DNA of 64,000 bases from Ryuthela nishihirai (taxonomy: Eukaryota > Arthropoda > Arachnida > Araneae > Heptathelidae), in contig JAWZYU010000020.1 in NCBI GenBank assembly GCA_038380435.1, forward strand, positions 46,532,307-46,596,306, in the 5' to 3' direction. Shown piece after piece: positions 54,480 through 64,000 of this stretch; the stretch's first letter is position 1; every line of letters starts with the position of its first letter. The notes under the pieces were generated by a model. It saw nothing but the letters and a program-made list of their open reading frames with translations, was not told the origin of the DNA and made no database searches. A program made the translations under genes and the position numbers.

Positions 54480-54758
54480 TTTTCTAGATCCGAGTCAGGT
54501 CCCATCCGATCGACAATGGCCTTTCCAAGTTCCACCATCTCATGAACTGCATGCGAAGAGGTGAAGCGGAACCTCGACTTACATAACAGACGACACTTCT
54601 GAGAGATGGGCAACAATTTGTCGTCGTTCTTACAGTTTTCCTTGTTTTGGGTTTCCTCGTGTATGCAATGGGAACCCGTATCGTCTGCTGGTGAAGGACA
54701 CGGGATATCGTCGAAGTTCTTCTCTCTGCTACGGTCATCTAACGAAGCCAATCTTCCT
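54480..54758 (-). other. Candidate exon of unknown function
   Basis: On the minus strand a frame opens after a TGA at about 54764. It is preceded by an AG (GATATGATCAG) that could be an acceptor, and reads LASLDDRSREKNFDDIPC onward for about 93 codons of hydrophilic, single-copy sequence until SINE-A begins. No ATG, no known domain. Confidence 0.25.
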
Positions 54759-54764
54759 GATCAT

Positions 54765-55299
54765 ATCGTAAATGGAGAACTGTCCAGAAAAATCCGTTGT
54801 TTTCTTTTGCTTAATTACAGCAAAAATCATTAAAGCACCATGGTCAGCAGATTCTCGGAACGTGGAACGTTTTCTCGTTCTTATTGAAACCGATATGCTG
54901 AAAGAGAATTAATGATCGCTACAGATCATTATCATGTGCGCTTCGTGTCCAGCGAATGCAATTATAATGCATTCTGCGCTTGGCAAAACATTGAGTAACT
55001 GGATTATCTTCGATCAGGTATTTCAGAATTTCGACATCATATATGGATTTTTGATAATCATTAAGGTGTAATTGGTTATTGTGATGCCTTTGTTTGTGGG
55101 GAAGATTCATTCGATAGTCTAGTTGACGAAAACAGGTCATTTGGCAATTATATTAATTTGCAGTTTGGAATCTAATGGGCCTTTCGAATAATTTGGTCAT
55201 TTACTTCTTTATTGTTCTGTGTGGAAGCAGATTTGCTATTTGAGGAAATATTCTTAAGTGATGAAATTATCCACATTGTAATTTTCTGTTTCTTCGACA
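54765..55299. other. Single-copy AT-rich spacer
   Basis: No recognised feature was found. Decayed satellite units begin at about 55300. Confidence 0.5.
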
Positions 55300-58200
55300 G
55301 AAGTAATTGCACAACAATGTTTATTAATTAATTACTCCAACATTTTAAGTAATGAGACTTATTGTCTAATAATGTACGCCAACAATGACTCCTATTGCAA
55401 ATGAGATTAAATAACGATACTAATTGCATAACAATGTTTTCAAAACAACAACTCCTGTTGTAAATGAAAATAAATAACGAGACTAGTTGCACAGTAATGT
55501 TTTCAAAACATTGACTCTGGTTGCACACGAGATTAAATAATGAGACTAGTTGCACAGTAATGTTTTCAAAACATTGCTCTGGTTGCACACGAGATTAAAT
55601 AATGAGACTAGTTGCACAGTAATGTTTTCAAAACATTGACTCTGGTTGCACGCGGGATTAAATAACGAGACTAGTTGCACAGTAATGTTTTCAAAACATT
55701 GACTCTGGTTGCACACGGGATTAAATAACGAGACTAGTTGCACAGTAATGTTTTCAAAACATTGCTCTGGTTGCACACGGGATTAAATAACGAGACTAGT
55801 TGCACAGTAATGTTTTCAAAACATTGACTCTGGTTGCACGCGGGATTAAATAACGAGACTAGTTGCACAGTAATGTTTTCAAAACATTGACTCTGGTTGC
55901 ACACGGGATTAAATAACGAGACTAGTTGCACAGTAATGTTTTCAAAACATTGCTCTGGTTGCACACGGGATTAAATAACGAGACTAGTTGCACAGTAATG
56001 TTTTCAAAACATTGACTCTGGTTGCACACGGGATTAAATAACGAGACTAGTTGCACAGTAATGTTTTCAAAACATTGCTCTGGTTGCACACGGGATTAAA
56101 TAACGAGACTAGTTGCACAGTAATGTTTTCAAAACATTGACTCTGGTTGCACGCGGGATTAAATAACGAGACTAGTTGCACAGTAATGTTTTCAAAACAT
56201 TGACTCTGGTTGCACACGGGATTAAATAACGAGACTAGTTGCACAGTAATGTTTTCAAAACATTGCTCTGGTTGCACACGGGATTAAATAACGAGACTAG
56301 TTGCACAGTAATGTTTTCAAAACATTGACTCTGGGGTTGCACACGGGATTAAATAACGAGACTAGTTGCACAGTAATGTTTTCAAAACATTGACTCTGGT
56401 TGCACGCGGTATTAAATAACGAGACTAGTTGCACAGTAATGTTTTCAAAACATTGACTCTGGTTGCACGCGGGATTAAATAACGAGACTAGTTGCACAGT
56501 AATGTTTTCAAAACATTGACTCTGGTTGCACGCGGGATTAAATAACGAGACTAGTTGCACAGTAATGTTTTCAAAACATTGACTCTGGTTGCACACGGGA
56601 TTAAATAACGAGACTAGTTGCACAGTAATGTTTTCAAAACATTGCTCTGGTTGCACACGGGATTAAATAACGAGACTAGTTGCACAGTAATGTTTTCAAA
56701 ACATTGACTCTGGTTGCACGCGGGATTAAATAACGAGACTAGTTGCACAGTAATGTTTTCAAAACATTGCTCTGGTTGCACACGGGATTAAATAACGAGA
56801 CTAGTTGCACAGTAATGTTTTCAAAACATTGACTCTGGGGTTGCACACGGGATTAAATAACGAGACTAGTTGCACAGTAATGTTTTCAAAACATTGACTC
56901 TGGTTGCACGCGGTATTAAATAACGAGACTAGTTGCACAGTAATGTTTTCAAAACATTGACTCTGGTTGCACACGAGATTAAATAATGAGACTAGTTGCA
57001 CAGTAATGTTTTCAAAACATTGCTCTGGTTGCACACGAGATTAAATAATGAGACTAGTTGCACAGTAATGTTTTCAAAACATTGACTCTGGTTGCACGCG
57101 GGATTAAATAACGAGACTAGTTGCACAGTAATGTTTTCAAAACATTGACTCTGGTTGCACACGGGATTAAATAACGAGACTAGTTGCACAGTAATGTTTT
57201 CAAAACATTGCTCTGGTTGCACACGGGATTAAATAACGAGACTAGTTGCACAGTAATGTTTTCAAAACATTGACTCTGGTTGCACGCGGGATTAAATAAC
57301 GAGACTAGTTGCACAGTAATGTTTTCAAAACATTGACTCTGGTTGCACACGGGATTAAATAACGAGACTAGTTGCACAGTAATGTTTTCAAAACATTGCT
57401 CTGGTTGCACACGGGATTAAATAACGAGACTAGTTGCACAGTAATGTTTTCAAAACATTGACTCTGGTTGCACACGGAATTAAATAACGAGACTAGTTGC
57501 ACAGTAATGTTTTCAAAACATTGCTCTGGTTGCACACGGGATTAAATAACGAGACTAGTTGCACAGTAATGTTTTCAAAACATTGACTCTGGTTGCACGC
57601 GGGATTAAATAACGAGACTAGTTGCACAGTAATGTTTTCAAAACATTGACTCTGGTTGCACACGGGATTAAATAACGAGACTAGTTGCACAGTAATGTTT
57701 TCAAAACATTGCTCTGGTTGCACACGGGATTAAATAACGAGACTAGTTGCACAGTAATGTTTTCAAAACATTGACTCTGGGTTGCACACGGGATTAAATA
57801 ACGAGACTAGTTGCACAGTAATGTTTTCAAAACATTGACTCTGGTTGCACGCGGTATTAAATAACGAGACTAGTTGCACAGTAATGTTTTCAAAACATTG
57901 ACTCTGGTTGCACGCGGGATTAAATAACGAGACTAGTTGCACAGTAATGTTTTCAAAACATTGACTCTGGTTGCACGCGGGATTAAATAACGAGACTAGT
58001 TGCACAGTAATGTTTTCAAAACATTGACTCTGGTTGCACACGGGATTAAATAACGAGACTAGTTGCACAGTAATGTTTTCAAAACATTGCTCTGGTTGCA
58101 CACGGGATTAAATAACGAGACTAGTTGCACAGTAATGTTTTCAAAACATTGACTCTGGTTGCACGCGGGATTAAATAACGAGACTAGTTGCACAGTAATG

Positions 58201-59519
58201 TTTTCAAAACATTGACTCTGGTTGCACGCGGGATTAAATAACGAGACTAGTTGCACAGTAATGTTTTCAAAACATTGACTCTGGTTGCACACGGGATTAA
58301 ATAACGAGACTAGTTGCACAGTAATGTTTTCAAAACATTGCTCTGGTTGCACACGGGATTAAATAACGAGACTAGTTGCACAGTAATGTTTTCAAAACAT
58401 TGACTCTGGGGTTGCACACGGGATTAAATAACGAGACTAGTTGCACAGTAATGTTTTCAAAACATTGACTCTGGTTGCACGCGGTATTAAATAACGAGAC
58501 TAGTTGCACAGTAATGTTTTCAAAACATTGACTCTGGTTGCACGCGGGATTAAATAACGAGACTAGTTGCACAGTAATGTTTTCAAAACATTGACTCTGG
58601 TTGCACGCGGGATTAAATAACGAGACTAGTTGCACAGTAATGTTTTCAAAACATTGACTCTGGTTGCACACGGGATTAAATAACGAGACTAGTTGCACAG
58701 TAATGTTTTCAAAACATTGCTCTGGTTGCACACGGGATTAAATAACGAGACTAGTTGCACAGTAATGTTTTCAAAACATTGACTCTGGTTGCACGCGGGA
58801 TTAAATAACGAGACTAGTTGCACAGTAATGTTTTCAAAACATTGACTCTGGTTGCACGCGGGATTAAATAACGAGACTAGTTGCACAGTAATGTTTTCAA
58901 AACATTGACTCTGGTTGCACACGGGATTAAATAACGAGACTAGTTGCACAGTAATGTTTTCAAAACATTGCTCTGGTTGCACACGGGATTAAATAACGAG
59001 ACTAGTTGCACAGTAATGTTTTCAAAACATTGACTCTGGTTGCACGCGGGATTAAATAACGAGACTAGTTGCACAGTAATGTTTTCAAAACATTGACTCT
59101 GGTTGCACACGGGATTAAATAACGAGACTAGTTGCACAGTAATGTTTTCAAAACATTGCTCTGGTTGCACACGGGATTAAATAACGAGACTAGTTGCACA
59201 GTAATGTTTTCAAAACATTGACTCTGGGGTTGCACACGGGATTAAATAACGAGACTAGTTGCACAGTAATGTTTTCAAAACATTGACTCTGGTTGCACGC
59301 GGTATTAAATAACGAGACTAGTTGCACAGTAATGTTTTCAAAACATTGACTCTGGTTGCACGCGGGATTAAATAACGAGACTAGTTGCACAGTAATGTTT
59401 TCAAAACATTGACTCTGGTTGCACGCGGGATTAAATAACGAGACTAGTTGCACAGTAATGTTTTCAAAACATTGACTCTGGTTGCACGCGGGATTAAATA
59501 ACGAGACTAGTTGCACAGT
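55300..59519. repeat. 62/63-bp satellite array with higher-order repeats
   Basis: About 66 units carry GAGACTAGTTGCACAGTAAT, then GTTTTCAAAACATTGACTC and GGTTGCACACGGGATTAAAT. Units are 63 bp (CATTGACTCTGG), 62 bp (CATTGCTCTGG) or 64-65 bp (extra G in CTCTGGGGTT). Variants recur as blocks at 313 bp (three 63-mers plus two 62-mers) and 630 bp. Left-edge units (55300-55540) are diverged, the interior is nearly uniform, and the right edge is abrupt. Each unit holds the palindrome AATGTTTTCAAAACATT. Confidence 0.97.
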
Positions 59520-60068
59520 TTTAGTTTAGTTTAGTTTACACTTCACAAAAATTGGGAGTTCCTTGCACAGACTTTCCCATAGAATTTATGTTTTCCTTTT
59601 TTTTTTTTGAAAATTCTTGATGTTCAGTATTTTTTTTTCCTCTTGGATTTTAAGAGTTTTTTTTTTTGTTTCATCTTCCTCCTAAACTTTAGGATTTAAT
59701 TCTTTTGTTTTTATTTTGTTTTTGTTTATTTAATTTTGATTTATGTCTTTTTTTTTTTGGTATAAATATATATTTTTTTTATTATTATTTTTTTTGGCTT
59801 TCTTTAATTTTTTTTATAACCCTTTTTTTTATTATATTTTTTTTTGTTATTTTGTTAATAATTTTTTTTCTTTCTTTTTTTGTTTTTTAAAAATTTTTTT
59901 TTATTATTATTTTTTTTTAATTTTTAAATTTTTTTTATTTCTTTTTAATTTTTTTTTTTTAAGATTTTTTTTTTTAATTATTTTTTTTTCTTATTTTTAT
60001 TAATGAAAAAATTTTTTTTTCTTTTTTCTTTCTTTTTTTTATATTAGGTTTTTTTTTGTTGTTCTGTG
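59520..60068 (-). other. A-rich 3' region of the retrotransposon
   Basis: The plus strand is extremely T-rich from about 59590, so the minus (sense) strand is a 470-bp A-rich region directly after the ORF2 stop. It probably combines the 3' UTR and an expanded poly(A)-like tail. About 70 bp of TTTAGTTTAG-type sequence separates it from the satellite. Confidence 0.7.
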
Positions 60069-63000
60069 TTACAATTTATTCCATATCTCTGTTTCTTTGA
60101 TGAATTCCAAAAGGAAGGCAAATATTTTTGTTTGAATTGAGATTGTAGGGTGATTTAAAATTAAGTTCAGAGTAAATTCGTTAATATTTATGTTTCTAAG
60201 TTTTTCGAAGAATTTTTCTCGTTGTGAGTCATATTTTGCACAATTTAATATAAGGTGTGAGGAATTTTCAGTAATATTGCATTTTGTACATTTGGGTGAG
60301 GTACTTAATTTGAGTAAGAATTTTGATTTATTTAAAAGAATTGTATCTGTTCTTAGCCGAAATATGATTTTGGATTCATGTCTGGAAAATGGTAATTGTA
60401 GGAAGGTATTAATTTTGTTGGAAAGTTCAAATCTGAAATTTGGTTTGAAGATAGAGTGAAATTGAACATGTTTTTCTAAAATTTTGAATTCTAATTGTTT
60501 TATTTCTTTTTTAACATGTATATAAAAATTGTGTGTTGGCGAGATGTTATCATAATCATGTGCTGATTTTGCTATGTTATCTACATATTCATTTTCTTTA
60601 AATCCAGAGTGTCCTGGTATCCAACAAAGTTGAATATGGTTATTTTTTTCATTTAGCTTTTCATTATAAAGTTTTAGGAGTGTATGTGTGTAGTATGGAT
60701 ATGTGGTGTATGTGTTGTCTTGTATTAATGTGTGTATAGCACTTTTAGAATCAATGAAAATAACTATTGATTGATTTGTTAAATTGTCTAATGTCCAGTT
60801 AAGTGCGGCAAATATTGCATAAATTTCAGCATGCAATATCTGAGTAAAATCAGGCAATTTGTATGCTAATGATATGTTGTGTGATGGAATATATACAGCA
60901 GCACTGGATGACCCAGAATCTTTTATGTAGGACCCATCTGTGTAGATTTCCAAACAATTGTTAAATTTTTCAGATTTAAAATTAATGAATAATTGATATA
61001 GAGCTTCATTAGAAATTTCATTTTTTGAATTTAAATGTGGAATCTCTGTATAAACTACTGGGAGTTTGTAACACCATACTGCTACAGATTCAGTAATGTC
61101 TCCTCGCAGTTCATCTTTAGTTAGTTTATTAAAGAATTCTTTTAATAATTCATTTTCTATGATTTTTTTATAGAATATGAGTCTTTTAAAGTTTAGATAA
61201 AATGGGTGGTCTGGTAGTTTATAGTGGAGTCTTGTGTAATATTTTAAGATTAAAATTGAATGCCTAATTTCAAATGTAGGAATGGCTGTTTCAGCCAGAA
61301 GAGCTAATGTTGGACAAAATTTTGGTAAGCCTAAAGCAATTTTTAAACATTTGTTTTGAATAACATTTAATTTCTGTAAGTTAGTTAAATTAGGCTTGTC
61401 TATAAGGTCTAAGCCATATTCCATTTTTGATCTGATTAAATTTAAGTAGAGTGTAATTAAGGTTTTTTGATCAGTACCTTCTTTTTTGAATGCAAAGTAT
61501 TTAAAAATGTTTAGGAGTTTTGAACCAGAATTGTAAGCTTTCTCCAGATGAGAGTTCCATATTAATTTTGAGTCTAAGTTAAATCCCAATAATTTACATT
61601 TGTTGACTTGATTAATAGGTTGCGAGTTAATTTTTAAGAGAAATTTTGGATTATAATTTCTACGTCTATAGAAATAAATACAAAAGGTTTTATCTGTGTT
61701 AATTGTTAAATTCCATTTGTTACAATAATCTATTAGTTTGTCTAATTGTTGTTGTGTTTTTTCTTGTAGAGTATATTCATTTTTGTCTGATACCCAGAAG
61801 GTAAGGTCATCAGCATAGCTTGTAAAGTTAAATTTTTTATCAAAAATCTTTTTGATGTCATGTAAGTATAAATTAAAAAGAACAGGGGATAAGGTAGATC
61901 CTTGTGATAATCCTTGTGTAATGTTATAAGACTTAGAGTAGGTTGAGTTTAATTTAACCTTTAATTTTCTGTTTCTCAAAAATTTTGCTAGGAATTCTAT
62001 TAATTTATAGTCTAATTTAGCTTTACACAGTTTGAGTAGTAAATGTTCTATGGAAACTGTATCAAAAGCCTGTGATAGGTCTATTGACACAGCTAGTACT
62101 GTTTTTTTCTTTTTATTGGCAGAGTAAATATCATTTAAGAGTAGTGAGATGCATTCTTTAGAAGATCTGTTTTTTCTGAAGCCAAAGAAGTTTTTTGGTA
62201 ATAATTTTTTCTCTTCAATTTGCCAATTGAGTCTAATAAGAAGCATTTTTTCAAATAATTTTAAGGAGTTGGATAATAGAGAGATTGGTCTATAAGAGGT
62301 TATTTCTGTAGGGATTTTATTGGGTTTTTGGATAAAAATTATTAAAATTTCTTCCCACTCTGGTGGTATGTCTAGTGTGTTCCATATATGATTAAAGATA
62401 GATAATAGTTTTTCTTTCCATGCTTCTGGAAGATTTTTGAAAAGTTTGTTTGAGATCAAGTCTGCACCAGGGGCAGATTTAAGATTAAGTCTTTTTATTG
62501 CTCTATTTAGTTCCAATAAGGAAAATGGTAAGTTAACTGTAGTGTCGATTGATTTTAATTTGTTTAACTGTGTGTTATAAAAGGATTTTTGTCTAGAATC
62601 TAAGCTAGGTGCAGTTTGAACTATTTTTAAGTTTTGGGCAAATCTTTCAGCTGTTTGACTAATGGTAATGTTATGTTGTAAGGCATATTGGGCTATTGGA
62701 AAAGTTTGTTGCTTTTCTTGGACAATACTTTTAAAAATCCTCCAGATGTTTTTTCCTGGAGTAGAGGTTGTTAATTCTGATGTAAATTCTTTCCAATTAT
62801 CACGAGAGGCAGTTTTTAATTTTCTTCTTACTTCTGCTTTAATTTTTTTAAAATTGTTAATGTCTTGGAAGGTTCTGGTCCTTTTAGCTTTTTGTTCTGC
62901 TTTTTTTCTGATAGCTGTTAATCGATTCATATACCATATATTTTTTTTTAATTTTGGAATTTTGTTTATAATTGTTTTAAATACTGATTTAGTTTGCTCC

Positions 63001-63380
63001 TTAATTGATTCAAAGAATTCATTATATTTTAGATTGTTAGAGGGAGGAGTATTGTTAAGGATTTTTTCGAAGGAGTACCAATCGTTTAAATAAATTTTTT
63101 GTTGGTATTTTACTTGTAGTTGTGAAGTCAAAAGTATGGGGTGGTGGTCACTGCCCCTAGTATCTGGGAGCAGTGACCATTTGAATTTGTCAATTAAATC
63201 AGTTGAGATTAAAGTTAAATCAATAATTGATTGATTATAGGCTGGGTTTTCGTGAGTAGTTTCTTTACTATTTAGTAAGATCAGATTTGATTTTGTTATA
63301 AAATTACTCAATTGGATACCTGCTGGGTTGGTAGTGTAGGAGTGCCAAAGGGCATGATGGGAGTTAAAATCTCCCACCAA
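60069..63380 (-). CDS. Retrotransposon ORF2: endonuclease C-part, RT, RNase H
   Basis: This 1,103-codon frame encodes the enzyme that nicks target DNA and copies the element's RNA. Residues 3-6 are GDFN and 76-82 are GSDHHPI, both endonuclease motifs. The reverse transcriptase spans about 300-560, with SAPGADLI (302), D434 in SIDLSQAFD, QGSTLSPVLFN and the catalytic YADD (522-525). RNase H spans about 808-940 with YTDGS (D815), E852, D877 and the GHSG..NEYVDN motif (D934). A C-terminal knuckle has C1031, C1034, H1042 and C1047. All expected catalytic residues are present. The endonuclease N-terminus is in another frame (63364-63792), so this copy as it stands would not make a complete protein. 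Confidence 0.95.
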   Translation of the reverse strand: MVGDFNSHHALWHSYTTNPAGIQLSNFITKSNLILLNSKETTHENPAYNQSIIDLTLISTDLIDKFKWSLLPDTRGSDHHPILLTSQLQVKYQQKIYLNDWYSFEKILNNTPPSNNLKYNEFFESIKEQTKSVFKTIINKIPKLKKNIWYMNRLTAIRKKAEQKAKRTRTFQDINNFKKIKAEVRRKLKTASRDNWKEFTSELTTSTPGKNIWRIFKSIVQEKQQTFPIAQYALQHNITISQTAERFAQNLKIVQTAPSLDSRQKSFYNTQLNKLKSIDTTVNLPFSLLELNRAIKRLNLKSAPGADLISNKLFKNLPEAWKEKLLSIFNHIWNTLDIPPEWEEILIIFIQKPNKIPTEITSYRPISLLSNSLKLFEKMLLIRLNWQIEEKKLLPKNFFGFRKNRSSKECISLLLNDIYSANKKKKTVLAVSIDLSQAFDTVSIEHLLLKLCKAKLDYKLIEFLAKFLRNRKLKVKLNSTYSKSYNITQGLSQGSTLSPVLFNLYLHDIKKIFDKKFNFTSYADDLTFWVSDKNEYTLQEKTQQQLDKLIDYCNKWNLTINTDKTFCIYFYRRRNYNPKFLLKINSQPINQVNKCKLLGFNLDSKLIWNSHLEKAYNSGSKLLNIFKYFAFKKEGTDQKTLITLYLNLIRSKMEYGLDLIDKPNLTNLQKLNVIQNKCLKIALGLPKFCPTLALLAETAIPTFEIRHSILILKYYTRLHYKLPDHPFYLNFKRLIFYKKIIENELLKEFFNKLTKDELRGDITESVAVWCYKLPVVYTEIPHLNSKNEISNEALYQLFINFKSEKFNNCLEIYTDGSYIKDSGSSSAAVYIPSHNISLAYKLPDFTQILHAEIYAIFAALNWTLDNLTNQSIVIFIDSKSAIHTLIQDNTYTTYPYYTHTLLKLYNEKLNEKNNHIQLCWIPGHSGFKENEYVDNIAKSAHDYDNISPTHNFYIHVKKEIKQLEFKILEKHVQFHSIFKPNFRFELSNKINTFLQLPFSRHESKIIFRLRTDTILLNKSKFLLKLSTSPKCTKCNITENSSHLILNCAKYDSQREKFFEKLRNININEFTLNLILNHPTISIQTKIFAFLLEFIKETEIWNKL

Positions 63381-63792
63381 TAATAATAGGTTCTGTTAAT
63401 TGTTTAAGAATATCATTATAGAAATCTTCTCTGATAACCAAACCAGGATTGTAAACATTTAATATGGTGTATGACACATTGTTAATTAATATTTTTACAG
63501 CTAAAAGTTCTAATAAAGGGGTATTGTAATTAATTGGAATTATTTTGTGGTGTAAATTTTTTTTAATAATGAAACCTATGCCATTATTACTGTTTGTAGA
63601 AAAATGATAATATGATATAAAGTTAGAAAAGTTAATATGCTTTTTAGTTTTTATCTCTTGTAATGCAAAAATATTTACCTTCATATATTTAGCCATTAGT
63701 ACAATTTCTTCCTTTTTCGAAATTATCCCCCTGCAGTTCCACTGTAGGAGGTTTAACTTATTAGGACTTGAATTGTAGAAGAATGTCCATGA
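63364..63792 (-). CDS. Retrotransposon ORF2: endonuclease N-part, frameshifted
   Basis: The open frame reads LLQWNCRGI (from about 63750), the canonical start of the endonuclease domain, then ALQEIKTKK with the metal-binding glutamate, and ends EPIIIGGRF at a stop. The next motif, GDFN, continues in a different frame from 63380, so a single-base shift lies near 63370-63380 within GGTGGGAGA. No ATG precedes WNCRG. The first is at 63696, inside the domain, so ORF2 probably starts by read-over from ORF1 or from a non-ATG codon. Its frame overlaps the end of ORF1 by about 32 nt. Confidence 0.88.
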   Translation of the reverse strand, partial: SWTFFYNSSPNKLNLLQWNCRGIISKKEEIVLMAKYMKVNIFALQEIKTKKHINFSNFISYYHFSTNSNNGIGFIIKKNLHHKIIPINYNTPLLELLAVKILINNVSYTILNVYNPGLVIREDFYNDILKQLTEPIIIGGRF

Positions 63793-64000
63793 TTAGTATG
63801 TAGGTCTCTTCCGAAGGGCAGATGAATTTCAAAAGGTGAAGCACCAAGTCTATCAGTAGGTTTATAGTGACATTTTCATCTGTTAATTGCCTGGCGATTG
63901 AGTTGGGGGGCAAAGTATGTTTGATTTTTTTCGTCTGAACGCTTTTGGAGTTTAGTCCTTTTTTTGTGATATTTGCGTAGCTAGGTTTGCTAGGAATGTT
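63761..64000 (-). CDS. Retrotransposon ORF1 C-terminus, partial
   Basis: The frame is open from the window edge for 79 codons. It begins NIPSKPSYANITKKG, is rich in lysine, asparagine and leucine, and ends LLQFKS followed by two consecutive TAA stops (63758-63763). Position immediately before ORF2 and basic composition fit the nucleic-acid-binding ORF1 protein of this group. The zinc knuckles expected further upstream lie outside the window. Confidence 0.75.
   Translation of the reverse strand, partial: NIPSKPSYANITKKGLNSKSVQTKKIKHTLPPNSIARQLTDENVTINLLIDLVLHLLKFICPSEETYILIMDILLQFKS

Larger units (their letters stand above)
59520..64000 (-). mobile_element. I/Jockey-group non-LTR retrotransposon, 5' end cut by window
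   Basis: In sense order: the C-terminus of ORF1, then ORF2 with an apurinic-type endonuclease, reverse transcriptase, RNase H and a CCHC knuckle, then an A-rich 3' end. RNase H in ORF2 points to the I-type lineage of the group. The body is AT-rich and nearly free of decay, with one frameshift, so this copy is fairly young or recently active. It moves by target-primed reverse transcription. Whether it supplies enzymes to the SINEs is doubtful, since SINE-A (CAACCC) and SINE-B (TATTT) tails do not resemble its A-rich end. Confidence 0.93.

Noticed and set aside
55328..59516. Repetitive open frames on the minus strand across the satellite
   Set aside because: They exist because the 63-bp unit is divisible by three, and they break at each 62-bp unit. 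There is no start context and no domain. I see satellite DNA, not a repetitive protein.
59705..60003. Phe/Ile/Tyr-rich plus-strand frames
   Set aside because: They are translations of T-rich low-complexity DNA at the retrotransposon's 3' end.
62662..63093. Plus-strand frame inside the retrotransposon
   Set aside because: It is antisense to a well-supported ORF2 with all catalytic motifs, so it is a shadow.

Overview
This is an intergenic or intronic stretch of an animal nuclear genome, with no intact cellular gene that I can recognise. The signs of eukaryotic origin are tRNA-derived SINEs with target-site duplications (TSDs), Tc1/mariner-type and hAT-type MITEs, minisatellite and satellite arrays, long AT-rich spacers, and a non-LTR retrotransposon with endonuclease, reverse transcriptase and RNase H. 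The mix suggests an arthropod, possibly an arachnid, but that is a low-confidence inference because no host gene is present to test it.

Positions 1-38,000 are a mosaic of dispersed repeats separated by short single-copy AT-rich DNA. Four families account for most of it. SINE-A is about 385 bp, with a tRNA-Met-like head and a tail ending CAACCCAACCC; roughly 50 full, truncated or old copies lie on both strands. SINE-B is about 210 bp with a tRNA-Ser-like head and an (AAATA)n/(TATTT)n tail. A Tc1-type fold-back MITE has termini CAGTCGCTCAAAAAAGTATC and a TA TSD. An older family, here called D, has long inverted repeats. Two hAT-type MITEs (27790-27991 and 31411-31859) have 8-bp TSDs, a decayed mariner-like transposase tail lies at 19227-19535, and two fold-back tRNA-like elements lie at 60-310 and 6933-7205.

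Positions 38,000-59,500 add large tandem arrays: a 24/26-bp minisatellite (38447-40201), a 1.4-kb polypyrimidine block (42540-43980), a 34-bp minisatellite with higher-order structure (45365-47545) and a 62/63-bp satellite with 313-bp and 630-bp higher-order periods (55300-59519). More SINE and MITE copies lie between them. The right end (59520-64000) is a minus-strand I/Jockey-group non-LTR retrotransposon, with the ORF1 end cut by the window edge, an ORF2 with one frameshift in the endonuclease, and an A-rich 3' region abutting the satellite.

The most unusual signal is a palindromic hairpin cassette of about 175 bp. It occurs inside the fold-back MITE and, independently, inside a SINE-B subfamily. 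Two of the composite SINE-B copies have perfect 13-bp TSDs around the whole unit, so the cassette travels both as part of a DNA-transposon-like element and as part of a retroposon. Other notable items are repeated SINE-A insertion into SINE-A, a SINE-A subfamily with a duplicated tail, a promoter-like cluster of three TGACGTCA sites followed by an open exon-like segment ending at a GTAAGT donor (30690-31210), and a roughly 150-codon open frame that appears to have been split by a SINE-A insertion (51868-52718).
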